A stretch of 64,000 nucleotides of DNA. Source: Planctomycetota bacterium. GTDB taxonomy: Bacteria; Planctomycetota; UBA1135; UBA2386. This document shows, in pieces, positions 38,526 to 48,009 of the stretch. The position numbers and the translations under genes were made by a program. The notes below the pieces were generated by a model. It did not search any database and had not been told where the DNA came from. It saw nothing but the letters and a program-made list of their open reading frames with translations. The DNA is taken from positions 1 to 64,000 of the forward strand of contig JACKIB010000025.1 in assembly GCA_020638695.1 (NCBI GenBank). Reading direction: 5' to 3'. Positions within the stretch are counted from its first letter, which is position 1. The number at the start of each line of letters is the position of its first letter.

Positions 38526-41500
38526 TGTTGGTGGGCCTTCGTGTTTGCGGTGCTCTGCGTCTCTGGTGCGGCGCAGCAAAAAAACCAGGCCAAACCGTCG
38601 CGGGTCGTGTCGGCCTCGCTCGTCGACGGCATCAAGATCGACGGCAAGCTCGATGAGTGGCAGGATCGGCATCGGCTGGCGGTGCTGCAGCGCCGTGGCC
38701 AAGTGTGGGACGAGGTCCGGCGGCGCACGTGGCGCGGCGTCGGCGACCTCTCGGCCGAGTTCTACATCGGCTACGACCGAAGCCATCTCTACCTCGCAGG
38801 CAAGGTCCGGGACGACCACTACCTGCCGCCGCCGGAGGGTGCGTTTCCCGAGAGCGGCGACGCGATCGAGCTGTTCCTCGACACCGACCTGAGCACCGCC
38901 ACCAGTGGTCGCGAGGGTCCGCAGCCGCTGCGCGACGAGGACCTGCAACTGTTCCTGTTGCCGCTGGCCGGTCGGTGGCTGCGCCGGCCGTGGAGCATCG
39001 ACAAGCCGCTGCAGCCGCAGCCGCCGACCGGCTCCGAGTTGACCGGAATGCAGCTCGCGAGTCAGCGCTTGTCGGCGGACACCTACAGCTTCGAAGCCCG
39101 GATCCCGTTCCACAACTTCCTGCAGGTCCGCGACGGCGAGTCGATCGACTCACTGGGCCTGCACCTGGCGGTCGACGACCGTGATCCAGGGTCGTCGGTC
39201 GTGCACTACATGACTCTCGACGGGAGCAACCCGACCCTCGACACCCGCAGCTACTGGCGCATTCAGTTCGGCGAGCCGACGCCCCTCGGCCCGTTCGTCG
39301 GGGGCGGCCTGCGGTTGGGCGCCAACCTCGCGGGGTTGCTCACGTGGGGAATCGTCGGGCTGCTGGTGTTGTGCAGCGTGCTGGTGTTCTCGCGGCGCGC
39401 GCCGCGGGTGCCGATGCCGCGCAGCTGGCTGCCGGTAGCCCGGTGGTCGGGGCTCGTGCTGTTGGCGGTCGGATGGTGGTTGCCGGACTGGCTGGCCGAC
39501 TCGCACACCAGTGACGCGGAGCAGCGACTGCGCCGCGCGGTTTCCGTGCTCGAGGCTCAGCTGCCGCGCATGGAGCAGGGCACGCTCAAGAGCTACGTCG
39601 GCAGCACCCGCGACCGTCCGCTGCTCGACCTCCTGGTCGGGCGGCCGATCGAGCGCCGGCGGCTGTTGGCGCACCAGTTCCTCGCTGAGCTCGCGCCGGC
39701 GCAGTTCGGTGGGGAGCCGCTGCCGTTCCCGCACGAGCAATTCCACGTGCGGCCGTACTGGATCCCGCTGCCGATCGACCAGCCGCAGCGATTCACCTTC
39801 CGCCGGCCACTGCGAGCCAACAGCCAGTTGGCGGTGGTGCTCGCGCAACCGGCCGGGATCGCCACCGACGGCATGCGCCTGCGGGTCGCGTCGCGTCGGG
39901 TCGGTCGAAGCGAGGACGATCCACCGGAGGAACTGCGGGTCGGTCCGGCTTTCGTGTCGGCGCGCAGCTTCGGTCGCGCCGGCCGCGAGATGGTCGCGGT
40001 GATGGCGGCGCTGCCCGAGCCGGTCGAAGCGATGACGGTCACCGCGCTCGGCGACGTTCCGGTCGAGCTGGTCGGCATGACCGAGCTGCCCGGCTCTGCC
40101 GATGAATCGGCGCGCGAGCGCCCGCTACCGCTCGGTCAGCCGGTCGGTGAGGTCGAGTCGGACCTGCGCGGGATCTACCCGGAGGATGCGGGGATCGAGC
40201 TGCGCGCGGGTGCCGACCAGCGGGTGGTCTCGATTCCCGAGGGTCGACGGCGCAGCTTCGACAAGCTGTGGCTGGTCTACAGCGCCACCTACCCGGGCGA
40301 GGGTCTGGCGCACGACGTCAGCGAAGGCGACGAAGTGTGCCGGGTCGAGGTCGTGTTCTCGAAGGGCCCCAAGCAGGTGATTCGCCTCGAGCACCAGCGC
40401 TCGATGTTCTTCGGTGCGAGTTCGCGCAACCGCACCGTGCCCGAAGGCGTACCCGCGGTGCAGGTGATGCACGGCGGCGGCGGCACCGACGAGCAGGACA
40501 AGCACATCGACGTGGTCTACCGGCTCGATCTCGGGGCGCCGCCCGGGGGGGTGATCCACGAGCTTCGGTTCGTCAAGACCGGCCCGTATCCGATCCGCTT
40601 CCGCTCGGTGACATTCGGCTACGAGCGGCCGATGCCGCTCGCCGAGGTCAACGACTCGCCGCTCCAGGTCGACCGCGGCAAGGTCTCCCTGCGGCCGCAG
40701 CACCTGGCGGATCTGCAGGGTGTGGAACTCGGTATCTACCGAGCCGGAGCGTTGGCGCACTCGGACCTCGCTCCGCGCGACCAGCGGACGCGTGCCGTGC
40801 TGCCGGCGGTGGTGGAGGCAGAGCGTCGCCATGCTCCGGACCAGGTGCACACGCACGTGCGCGACCGCGGGGACGCGCGGGTGTTCGGCGCCTATCTCCC
40901 CCTGCCTTCGGACAGCAACGCGGTGCTCGGTGTGTGGGCCACCGACCAGACGTTCGGCGATCGGCTGCGTGCCTACCGCATCGCCGGGGTGGTGCTCTGC
41001 CTGCTGTCGCTGCCGTTCCTGTTGATGCTGTTCAACGACGCACTCGGCTACCTCGGCAACCTGCGCTTGCGGCTGATGACCGTGGTGGGTGTGGTGTCGT
41101 TGGCGCCACTGTTGCTGTTGTTCGCCCTGCTGGTGCGGGCGCTGGAAGGCGGTCACGCTGCGGATCAGCGGCGGCGGATGGTCGACGCGGTGTCCACGGT
41201 GAGCGGTCAGCTCGCCGAACGGCAAGCCGAGTTGCTGGCCTCGGCGCGCAGTTGGGTTGCCACGTTGCGGCAGTACGAGCGCGGGTTCCGCGGGGCGGCG
41301 GCGAAGCACGACTTGGACAGCGTCCGGCGGGTGTTCCGCGACGCGTTGGCCAACCAGCTGCCACCGGAATGGGAAGGCGGTTTCCTGCGGGTCGAGTACG
41401 CCCCGCCGGCGGGAGCCCCGAAGTGGTTGCAGCCGATCACCGTCGAGGTGGGGGACGCCCGGCTCGGCTCGAGCGACACGGTGTTGCGCGAGGAGCCGGG

Positions 41501-44120
41501 GTTCTACCTCACTTGGGGTCACCCGATCATCGGCGTGCGCTGCCAGGACGGGCCGCTGTCGCTGGCGGTGGCGCGACCGGTCGACGCGCGCTTCCTCGAG
41601 GGGCTGTCACCCGGTGCGGCGATCGTGCTGTGCGATGCGCGTGGCGGTTACCAGCTCGCCGCGGGTCGGGCGGAAGGCCTTCCCGAAGGCGAGCGGCTCA
41701 TGGACGACCGCCGCAGCGTGCCCGGCCGCGCGCGCGAGACGCGGCAGCCGGTGTTCCGCCGGCACCGTGCAGCGGGGCAGGAGTGGATCGCCGGCTACGA
41801 GGTGGTGCGCGACCCGCAACGGGTACCGCGTGCGATCCTCGGCGTGGTCGAGCGCGGCACCGAAGCAGCGCTGGTGCTGTCGGTCGGGGCCGTCCCGGTG
41901 CGCACCTTCTTCGTGGTGCTCGCCGGGCTGTTGCTCATCCTGTCGTTCGCCTTGGCTTCGGTGGTGATCAACCGGATCACCGATCCGATCGAACGCCTCG
42001 AGAAGGGCGCCGAGGCGCTGCGTCGCGGCGAGTTCGACGTGCGCGTCGCTTCGCGCGAGGGAGGACAGATCGGGCGGTTGACCGACACGTTCAACCACAT
42101 GGCGCAGGACCTCCACGGCCGCATCCAGGACCTCAACCACCTCAACCGGGGCATCCAGGAGCTGACTTCGCAGTTGGAGATGGAGCCGGTGCTGCGCAGC
42201 GCGATCGCGTTCCTCTCCCGCCACAGCGCGGCCGACCGGGTGCGGGTGCTGCTGGTCGACCCGGAGAAGGACTCGGTCGAGATTCACGGCGACGGCGCGA
42301 GCACGTCGGCGGCCGGGCCCGACATCGACGCGCTGCTGTCCGCTTCCGGACCATGCTCGATGCGCTTGCTGCGCCGCAGGTCCGAGGCGGTGCTGCCGGC
42401 GATGTTCCCCGAGCACCGTTCTCTGGTCGCGTTGCCGATGATCTTCGCCGGCCGACACCGTGGGGCGGTGCTGTTGGTGTTCGAGGCCTCCGTGCCGGCC
42501 GAGGTCGACCTCGAGTTGCTGTCCACGATCACCGCGCAGACCGCAGCGGCGATCGAGAATGCGCGCCTCTACCGCCACGCGGTGGTCGATCACGACACCG
42601 GGGCGTTCGTGCCGGATTACTTCGCGCGGCTGGTCGGCCATGAAGTCGCGGCGGCGCAGGAGCAGCACACCGAACTGTCGCTGCTCGGTTGCGCGGTGAC
42701 TCGCGGCGACGAGTTGTCAGCGCGGCTCGGCGTCGACGGGTACGGCCGTTACCTCGAACGGGTCGTGCGTCAGCTGCGCGAAGGACTGGGGCGCGAGGCT
42801 CGGGTGGGGCGGGTCGGTGAGCACGTGTTCCAAGTGTTGCTCGACGGTGTTGGACGGGCCGCGGCCGCCGACCTGCTGCAGCGCGTTCGGCAGCACCTTC
42901 TCGCACCCGACTCCGGCACGGGCGAGGCGGGCCTGCGGCTCGCCACCGTGGGCTTCCCCGAGGAGGGGGCGAGTGCCGAGTTCCTGTTCCACGCGCTCGA
43001 CACCCGGCTCGACCCGCGTCGGAGCGACCCGCCCGCGGAGCCGGTCTGGATCAGCGACGGAGTGGTGCTGGACAGCCCGGCGATGCTCGACGTGGTGCGC
43101 GTGCTGCAGCGCGTCGCCCCGTCGGACCTTCCGATCCTGCTGACCGGGGAAACCGGTACCGGAAAGGAAGTGCTGGCCGACCTGCTGCACAAGTGGAGCA
43201 AGCGCTCCCGCGGGCCGCTGGTGAAGGTGCACTGCGCAGCGCTGCCGGAGAGTTTGCTACAATCGGAGCTGTTCGGCCACGAGGCGGGCGCGTTCACCGG
43301 CGCGCAGCGGCAGCGGATCGGCAAGTTCGAACAGGCGTCCGGCGGCACGATCTTCCTGGACGAGATCGGTGAGATCTCCTTGGACATCCAGGTGAAGCTG
43401 TTGCGGGTGCTGCAGCAGCACGAGGTCGATCGGGTCGGCGGTGTGCAGCCGGTACCGGTAGACGTGCGGGTGGTCGCGGCGACCAACCGGGATGTCGTGC
43501 AGATGATCGCGGCCGGGACGTTCCGCGAGGATCTCTACTACCGGCTGCAGGGAATGGTGGTGACGGTGCCGCCGCTGCGCGACCGGAAGTCGGAGATCCC
43601 ACGGCTGATCGAGGTGTTCCGCGCCGAGGCGGTGGCGGCGGGCCATACCGCGGTGCGCGGGTTCTCCACGGATGCGATGGACGAGCTCTACCGGCGCGAT
43701 TGGCCCGGCAACGTGCGCGAATTGCGCAACACCGTGTTTCGAGCGCTGGTGCTGGCTGGGGACGGACTGCTGGCGCGGAGCCATCTACTCGGGATCTTGC
43801 CGGACTCCGACGCGGTTCGCTCGGCTCCGCCGCCCGTGGTGGTCGATGCCCCCTCCGGTGAGCGTGCGGTCGCCATCCCGCGACCGAGCCCGAGTCGCCT
43901 GCTCGAGGGCCGGCTGCTGACCCTGTTCGAGCTGATCTCCGTGCGGGGCAGCGTCGCGGCCCAGGACTACGTGGATGCGTGCGGCGTCAGCGCGCGCACC
44001 GGGCTCCGCGATCTCAACGAACTGGTCGCCCGAGGGTTGGTGGAACGGGCTGGCCGCCGCCGGGGTGCCCGCTACCGCCTGTCCGGGGCCGCTGCGCACC
44101 TGGCGAATGGTGGCGAATAA
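38517..44120 (+). CDS. Giant CBM9-sensor / HAMP-GAF-GGDEF-like / sigma54-activator fusion
   Basis: An 1867-residue one-protein signalling chain. A signal peptide (1-19) is followed by a CBM9-like ligand domain (about 35-252, with IDGKLDEW and GDAIELFLDTDL). Two membrane segments follow (about 268-292, 308-325), then a long extracytoplasmic region, two more (about 822-845, 853-878), a second outer region and a helix at about 1127-1153. HAMP (1155-1215), GAF (1220-1355) and a degenerate GGDEF (1356-1498, with VGEHVF where GGDEF belongs) lead to a sigma54-interaction AAA+ domain (1508-1747): Walker A GETGTGKE, intact GAFTGA, Walker B GGTIFLDE, and YRLQGMVVTVPPLRDR. The end is a winged helix (1793-1858), not the usual Fis helix. 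No Shine-Dalgarno is clear before the ATG. I expect it to activate sigma54 promoters in response to an envelope ligand. Confidence 0.9.
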   Translation: MANCWWAFVFAVLCVSGAAQQKNQAKPSRVVSASLVDGIKIDGKLDEWQDRHRLAVLQRRGQVWDEVRRRTWRGVGDLSAEFYIGYDRSHLYLAGKVRDDHYLPPPEGAFPESGDAIELFLDTDLSTATSGREGPQPLRDEDLQLFLLPLAGRWLRRPWSIDKPLQPQPPTGSELTGMQLASQRLSADTYSFEARIPFHNFLQVRDGESIDSLGLHLAVDDRDPGSSVVHYMTLDGSNPTLDTRSYWRIQFGEPTPLGPFVGGGLRLGANLAGLLTWGIVGLLVLCSVLVFSRRAPRVPMPRSWLPVARWSGLVLLAVGWWLPDWLADSHTSDAEQRLRRAVSVLEAQLPRMEQGTLKSYVGSTRDRPLLDLLVGRPIERRRLLAHQFLAELAPAQFGGEPLPFPHEQFHVRPYWIPLPIDQPQRFTFRRPLRANSQLAVVLAQPAGIATDGMRLRVASRRVGRSEDDPPEELRVGPAFVSARSFGRAGREMVAVMAALPEPVEAMTVTALGDVPVELVGMTELPGSADESARERPLPLGQPVGEVESDLRGIYPEDAGIELRAGADQRVVSIPEGRRRSFDKLWLVYSATYPGEGLAHDVSEGDEVCRVEVVFSKGPKQVIRLEHQRSMFFGASSRNRTVPEGVPAVQVMHGGGGTDEQDKHIDVVYRLDLGAPPGGVIHELRFVKTGPYPIRFRSVTFGYERPMPLAEVNDSPLQVDRGKVSLRPQHLADLQGVELGIYRAGALAHSDLAPRDQRTRAVLPAVVEAERRHAPDQVHTHVRDRGDARVFGAYLPLPSDSNAVLGVWATDQTFGDRLRAYRIAGVVLCLLSLPFLLMLFNDALGYLGNLRLRLMTVVGVVSLAPLLLLFALLVRALEGGHAADQRRRMVDAVSTVSGQLAERQAELLASARSWVATLRQYERGFRGAAAKHDLDSVRRVFRDALANQLPPEWEGGFLRVEYAPPAGAPKWLQPITVEVGDARLGSSDTVLREEPGFYLTWGHPIIGVRCQDGPLSLAVARPVDARFLEGLSPGAAIVLCDARGGYQLAAGRAEGLPEGERLMDDRRSVPGRARETRQPVFRRHRAAGQEWIAGYEVVRDPQRVPRAILGVVERGTEAALVLSVGAVPVRTFFVVLAGLLLILSFALASVVINRITDPIERLEKGAEALRRGEFDVRVASREGGQIGRLTDTFNHMAQDLHGRIQDLNHLNRGIQELTSQLEMEPVLRSAIAFLSRHSAADRVRVLLVDPEKDSVEIHGDGASTSAAGPDIDALLSASGPCSMRLLRRRSEAVLPAMFPEHRSLVALPMIFAGRHRGAVLLVFEASVPAEVDLELLSTITAQTAAAIENARLYRHAVVDHDTGAFVPDYFARLVGHEVAAAQEQHTELSLLGCAVTRGDELSARLGVDGYGRYLERVVRQLREGLGREARVGRVGEHVFQVLLDGVGRAAAADLLQRVRQHLLAPDSGTGEAGLRLATVGFPEEGASAEFLFHALDTRLDPRRSDPPAEPVWISDGVVLDSPAMLDVVRVLQRVAPSDLPILLTGETGTGKEVLADLLHKWSKRSRGPLVKVHCAALPESLLQSELFGHEAGAFTGAQRQRIGKFEQASGGTIFLDEIGEISLDIQVKLLRVLQQHEVDRVGGVQPVPVDVRVVAATNRDVVQMIAAGTFREDLYYRLQGMVVTVPPLRDRKSEIPRLIEVFRAEAVAAGHTAVRGFSTDAMDELYRRDWPGNVRELRNTVFRALVLAGDGLLARSHLLGILPDSDAVRSAPPPVVVDAPSGERAVAIPRPSPSRLLEGRLLTLFELISVRGSVAAQDYVDACGVSARTGLRDLNELVARGLVERAGRRRGARYRLSGAAAHLANGGE

Positions 44121-44235
44121 ATGACCACTTCGCCTCGTGGCGAGATCCGGGGCGTGGCGAAAGAAATCTTCGCCCGCTTCTTTCTGCCCGTGCTATCGGC
44201 CCGACGGCCCTAGCGAGGGCTATCCCCTTTTCGCC
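44102..44235. promoter_or_regulatory. Cluster of GGCGAA/TTCGCC half-sites (candidate activator binding sites)
   Basis: GGCGAA occurs on the plus strand at 44102, 44112 and 44156, and as TTCGCC at 44129, 44169 and 44230; a one-mismatch copy GGCGAG is at 44139. Two pairs form inverted repeats: 44112/44129 with an 11-base gap and 44156/44169 with a 7-base gap. The last copy abuts the -24 element of the promoter below. The first two lie in the last codons of the giant gene. The same hexamer is at that gene's start. Binding by its winged helix is inferred. Confidence 0.55.
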
Positions 44236-44251
44236 AGGCATCAGGCTTGCT
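44236..44251 (+). promoter_or_regulatory. Candidate sigma54 -24/-12 promoter
   Basis: AGGCATCAGGCTTGCT matches the sigma54 consensus TGGCAC-N5-TTGCW at GGCA and TTGCT, with the required ten bases between GG and GC. Transcription would start near 44262, about 140 bases before the OmpH-like gene. It lies just after a gene for a sigma54 activator, which raises confidence. Confidence 0.5.
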
Positions 44252-44402
44252 TGGGTCGCGCCTGGCTGGTGACCGATGTCTCGCATGTGCTGCGAACTTC
44301 ACCAGTTGCCCGCGACCTCGGCGCTCCGGCTCTACGCGCCCGCGGGCTGCGCCCGGCTCGACTTTCTTCGAACGATTTCCCAGCCAAGACGCTCAGGAAC
44401 CC

Positions 44403-44780
44403 ATGAAGCCCGCGATTCATCTTGCCGCCGTCCTGATGTTCCTCTCGTCGCTCGTCAGCCAGGGGATCACGACCACCAAGGCCGCCGTGGTGCTCTATGG
44501 CAACGCTTCGGCGTGCAGCCAACCGGCCAGCGTCCGCTACGGCAAGTTGCAGCAGGCCACGACCGAGTGGAAGACCATCAAGGCCGACGGGGTCCGCAAG
44601 GGGACCGCCCGCTACGACCTGCTGATCTCCCAGATGAACGCGCGCATCAAGAAAGCGGTGGAGAAGGTCGCGAATGCGGAGGGCTGCGATTGCGTGGTTC
44701 GCCTGGCCGATGTCAAGAACGCCAACGGGCTGAAGGTCAAAGACTTGACCAAAGAGGTTATCGCGGAGCTCGGCGGCTGA
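44403..44780 (+). CDS. OmpH/Skp-like periplasmic protein
   Basis: A 125-residue exported protein with a signal peptide ending LVSQG. The C-terminal half (NARIKKAVEKVANAEG, then a strand, then VKDLTKEVIAELGG) has the Skp/OmpH end pattern, in which helix, strand and the DxTxxVxxxL motif follow each other. The helical tentacle region is shorter than in E. coli Skp (161 residues). It has Cys pairs in the N-terminal half and in GCDCV. A chaperone for the secretin encoded next is plausible. Confidence 0.5.
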   Translation: MKPAIHLAAVLMFLSSLVSQGITTTKAAVVLYGNASACSQPASVRYGKLQQATTEWKTIKADGVRKGTARYDLLISQMNARIKKAVEKVANAEGCDCVVRLADVKNANGLKVKDLTKEVIAELGG

Positions 44781-44831
44781 CGATTCAACCCCCAGGCTAC
44801 CCCCAGCCTCTCGTTCCCCACTCCCCACTCG

Positions 44832-46250
44832 ATGCCCACCCGCCTGCTCGCGCTCGGCGCTTTGCTCCTCGCGTCCGGGTGCGTGACCAAGGCCCACTGG
44901 CGGCCCGGTCCGGCGCGGGTGACGACCGCCCTCTACGACGAGCGGGGTCGGCAGGTCAAACCGGCGGATGCGACGGCGCCCTACCGAATCCTCGGCCTCG
45001 GGCCGCGCCAGCCGGACCCGATCACCGACCCGCAGGACCAGCAGATGTCGCCCGAGGAGCGGCAGCGGCGGCGCGAGGCGAAGATCCGCAACCAGTTCGG
45101 ACCGACCGTCCTGATCCAGGGCGAGCTGGTGACCAAGCGCTACTTCCTGAGTGGGGAGACCGGGGCGATCTTCTTTCGCTTGATGGGGATGGCGACCGAG
45201 CCGCCCACCGACGACAAGACCAAGCTCGGCGGGGCGGACGGCAAGCCGAGCATCCTCAGCTCGATGCTCGGCGACAACAGCATCGAGGTCCGCTACCTCA
45301 AGGACTTCGAGGTGGTCCCCGGGGCGCTGGGTGGCCAGGTCAAGTGGCCGCAGGGGCCGGTGCTCCCGGTCAACAGCCCCGAGAAGGAGAGCAACGATCT
45401 GCTGGTCGTCACCGCCAAGCCACAGGCGTTGAAGGCGTTCGAGGACGCGTTGAACCTGTTCTACTCGAACGTGCCGCAGGTCGAGATCGAAGTGAAGGTG
45501 GTGGAGTTCTCGACTTCGGAGAGCACCGCGTTCGGCACCGGCGGTGACCCCACCGGCAACCCCAATTCCGCGGCCCCGGGCAAGACCACCAACCGGCAGA
45601 GTGGCCGCCTGGTACGGGAGATCATTTCCGCCTTCCCGCTGGTGCCCCCGGTGGGGGGCGGCGTCAACTCCCGTGGGCTGATCACGCTCGGCGGCATCCA
45701 CGACGGCTGGGAGCTGGAGACCACCATCCAGGCGCTGCAGGCGCAGGGCAAGGCGGACGTGCTCAGCAGTCCGCGGCTGGTGGTGCGCAACGGCGGCACC
45801 GCATCGATCTCGACCTCCACCGACGTCCCCTTCCCGCAGGCCAAGGTGACCGTCAACCAGGTCAGTTCCACCAACATCAGCTTCAAGCCGGTCGGTATCA
45901 CCCTGGGGATCAAGCCGGTGATCGCCGGGACCGACACGGTGATCCTGCAGATCCACGCGGACGTGTCCGCGGTGACCGGGTTCGCCGACACCGACCCGAT
46001 CGACACCCCGATCGTGTCGCGCCGCACCGCGGTCACCTCGGTGCACGTGCCCAACAACAAGACCACGATCATCGGCGGCCTGCGCACCACCAGCTCGTTC
46101 GAGAACGAGGCCAAGATCCCCTTGCTGGGCGACATCCCGATCCTGGGGTTCCTGTTCCGCTCGACCACTACCCAGACCACCGAGTCGGAACTGAAGTTCT
46201 TCATCACGCCGCGCATCCGCATCGGCGACCAGGACGTCCTGGCCCGCTGA
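44832..46250 (+). CDS. Lipoprotein secretin, GspD/PilQ-like
   Basis: A 472-residue outer-membrane channel protein of the type II secretion/type IV pilus secretin family. It is itself a lipoprotein (ASGC, Cys17). The N-terminal half has one N1-like fold (LLVVTAKPQALKAFEDALNLF). The secretin domain spans about 285-468: VLSSPRLVVRNGGTASI, VPNNKTTIIGGLRTT, and the signature EAKIPLLGDIPILGFLFRS with a FFITPRI end. It lacks the N0 and multiple N domains of GspD and is short. It is followed after 70 bp by a GspK-like gene. Confidence 0.9.
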   Translation: MPTRLLALGALLLASGCVTKAHWRPGPARVTTALYDERGRQVKPADATAPYRILGLGPRQPDPITDPQDQQMSPEERQRRREAKIRNQFGPTVLIQGELVTKRYFLSGETGAIFFRLMGMATEPPTDDKTKLGGADGKPSILSSMLGDNSIEVRYLKDFEVVPGALGGQVKWPQGPVLPVNSPEKESNDLLVVTAKPQALKAFEDALNLFYSNVPQVEIEVKVVEFSTSESTAFGTGGDPTGNPNSAAPGKTTNRQSGRLVREIISAFPLVPPVGGGVNSRGLITLGGIHDGWELETTIQALQAQGKADVLSSPRLVVRNGGTASISTSTDVPFPQAKVTVNQVSSTNISFKPVGITLGIKPVIAGTDTVILQIHADVSAVTGFADTDPIDTPIVSRRTAVTSVHVPNNKTTIIGGLRTTSSFENEAKIPLLGDIPILGFLFRSTTTQTTESELKFFITPRIRIGDQDVLAR

Positions 46251-46320
46251 TTCGCGGCGACCGGGTTCCCCCCGGCGCGTCGGCCTGGGAAGATCGGCCC
46301 CGGATCGACGTCGAACCGCT

Positions 46321-47988
46321 ATGCAACGCCACAGCCTGACCCCGGAGCGGCCCCAGGAGGCCGGTGTCGCCCTAGTCATGGTCGTGATCTTCAGCGTACT
46401 GCTGTTCGTGCTGGTGTCCGACTTGGTCACCTCGGCGCAGATGGCCAGCGGCACCGGCCGCAACGATGCGCTGATGGCCCGCATGGAGAACCACATGCGT
46501 CTGGTGCTGGCCGAGGTGGAGCAGCAGCTCAAGGACGACCTCACCGCTGGGCAGGACGCGGGCGCGGGTGGTGGCCTGCCGGGGCTCGGTGGCGAGGGCG
46601 GGGCCGGCGGGTCGGGAACCGGAGGCAGTGGTGGCTCCGGTGCACAGGCCGAGCAGGATCCGCCGTCGGACAGCAGCAACGACGCGTGGTTCAAGCCGGT
46701 GCCCTACGCGGATGGCGACCTGACCACCTACGCGTGGGTCGAGGACGAGAACCGCAAGTTCAACGTGCTGGCGCTCGGTAGCCCGGACAAGGAGTTCGCC
46801 GAGGAAGCGAAGGACCAACTGGTGCGGCTGATCGTCGCGCTGCGCGCCGGCACCGTGTTCGAAGTCTCGAACAGCAACGCGAGCACCATCGCGCAGGCGA
46901 TTGCCGACTGGCTCAAGGGGATGAACCGGGACCAGGAGAACCGCCCCAAGCCGAAGCTGAAGAGCGACCTGCCCGACGACGATCGACCGACCATCCCGTT
47001 GCACCTCGACGAGCTGCTGATGCTGCGCGGAGTGACCGAGGATCTGTTCTTCGACAAGGTGCTCGAAGGGCCGCCGTTGCGGGTGCTCCCCGGACTGGAG
47101 TCGGCGCTGACGATCTACACCTCGTACCGCACCGACCCCGGTGACCCGGAGAAGAATGCGCGGCGGGCCGCACAGGCCGGCCGATCCGGAGGCACGGGGA
47201 ACACCGGAGGCACGGGAGGTACCGGGGGCACGGGCTCGAGCGCGGGGGGAACCGGTTCCAGTGGCGCCGGGTCGAGTGGATCCGGCTCGGGCGCCGGCTC
47301 GGGCGCCGGAACGGGCAGCGGCCAGGGTGGATCCGGTGCCGGAAACGGCACCAACGGTTCGACCCCTCCCGAACCGGAGGGGATCGGGATCCACATCAAC
47401 ATCAACACCGCGCCGCGCGCGGTGCTGCGCGCCATGATGCGCGAGGGCGAGCTGCCCAACAGCGTGATCAACGCGATCCTCAAGTTCCGCAACGAGGAGG
47501 CGCCGCCCGAAGAGACGGCGCAGGGTGAGGCAGCCAACGACGTCACCAAGTACGCCGGCGACGTCGCCGAAGGGCTGGAGACCAAGTTCAAGATCTTCAA
47601 GACGCTCGCCGACCTCGACGGCCTGCCGGAGTTCGCCAACCTGCCGCAGGAGGTCAAGGAGAAGTTCCGGGCGATGGCGACCACCAAGTCGGACGTGTTC
47701 ACCATCCACTTGGCCTGCCTGTTCAAGCGCAACGAGGAGCGCAAGCTGTTCGTGGTGAATCGACGGCGCAGCGTGGTGGTGCGTCTGGAAGGCGGCGAGC
47801 AGCCGCGTCTCTACCCCGTGGTCCGCATGGAGCACACCCACGGGATTCGGCTGCAGGCGTTCGACTTCCCGGAACAGGAGGAGGAGCGGCGGCTGCGCGA
47901 ACAGGGGGACATGGACCGCTTCTCGGTCGAGGAGCGGGCCTGGAACCCGTTCTTCAAGGAGTTCTTCAAGCCGCCGGAGCGCGGCTGA
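46321..47988 (+). CDS. GspK-like minor pseudopilin protein
   Basis: A 555-residue protein with an N-terminal pilin-like membrane helix (ALVMVVIFSVLLFVLVSDLV) after a short basic leader, like GspK. The SAM-like region is recognisable in LHLDELLMLRGVTEDLFF, and HININTAPRAVLRAMM is typical of GspK. Two Gly/Ser/Thr-rich linkers (about 79-112 and 287-350) split the globular part; E. coli-type GspK has about 325 residues. No GspE, F, G, L or M gene is in the window, so partner parts must be elsewhere. It converges with the SDR gene. Confidence 0.8.
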   Translation: MQRHSLTPERPQEAGVALVMVVIFSVLLFVLVSDLVTSAQMASGTGRNDALMARMENHMRLVLAEVEQQLKDDLTAGQDAGAGGGLPGLGGEGGAGGSGTGGSGGSGAQAEQDPPSDSSNDAWFKPVPYADGDLTTYAWVEDENRKFNVLALGSPDKEFAEEAKDQLVRLIVALRAGTVFEVSNSNASTIAQAIADWLKGMNRDQENRPKPKLKSDLPDDDRPTIPLHLDELLMLRGVTEDLFFDKVLEGPPLRVLPGLESALTIYTSYRTDPGDPEKNARRAAQAGRSGGTGNTGGTGGTGGTGSSAGGTGSSGAGSSGSGSGAGSGAGTGSGQGGSGAGNGTNGSTPPEPEGIGIHININTAPRAVLRAMMREGELPNSVINAILKFRNEEAPPEETAQGEAANDVTKYAGDVAEGLETKFKIFKTLADLDGLPEFANLPQEVKEKFRAMATTKSDVFTIHLACLFKRNEERKLFVVNRRRSVVVRLEGGEQPRLYPVVRMEHTHGIRLQAFDFPEQEEERRLREQGDMDRFSVEERAWNPFFKEFFKPPERG

Positions 47989-48009
47989 GCCGAGCTCCTC
48001 GCCGGCGCT

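Noticed and set aside
36342..39113. Much longer reading frame for the metallo-beta-lactamase protein
   Set aside because: The extra 300 codons run antisense through the giant regulator gene and precede a clear signal peptide at 38195.
42583..43011. Active diguanylate cyclase in the giant regulator
   Set aside because: The region has the GGDEF fold pattern, but the signature is VGEHVF and the metal-binding Asp motif is lost, so catalysis is not expected.
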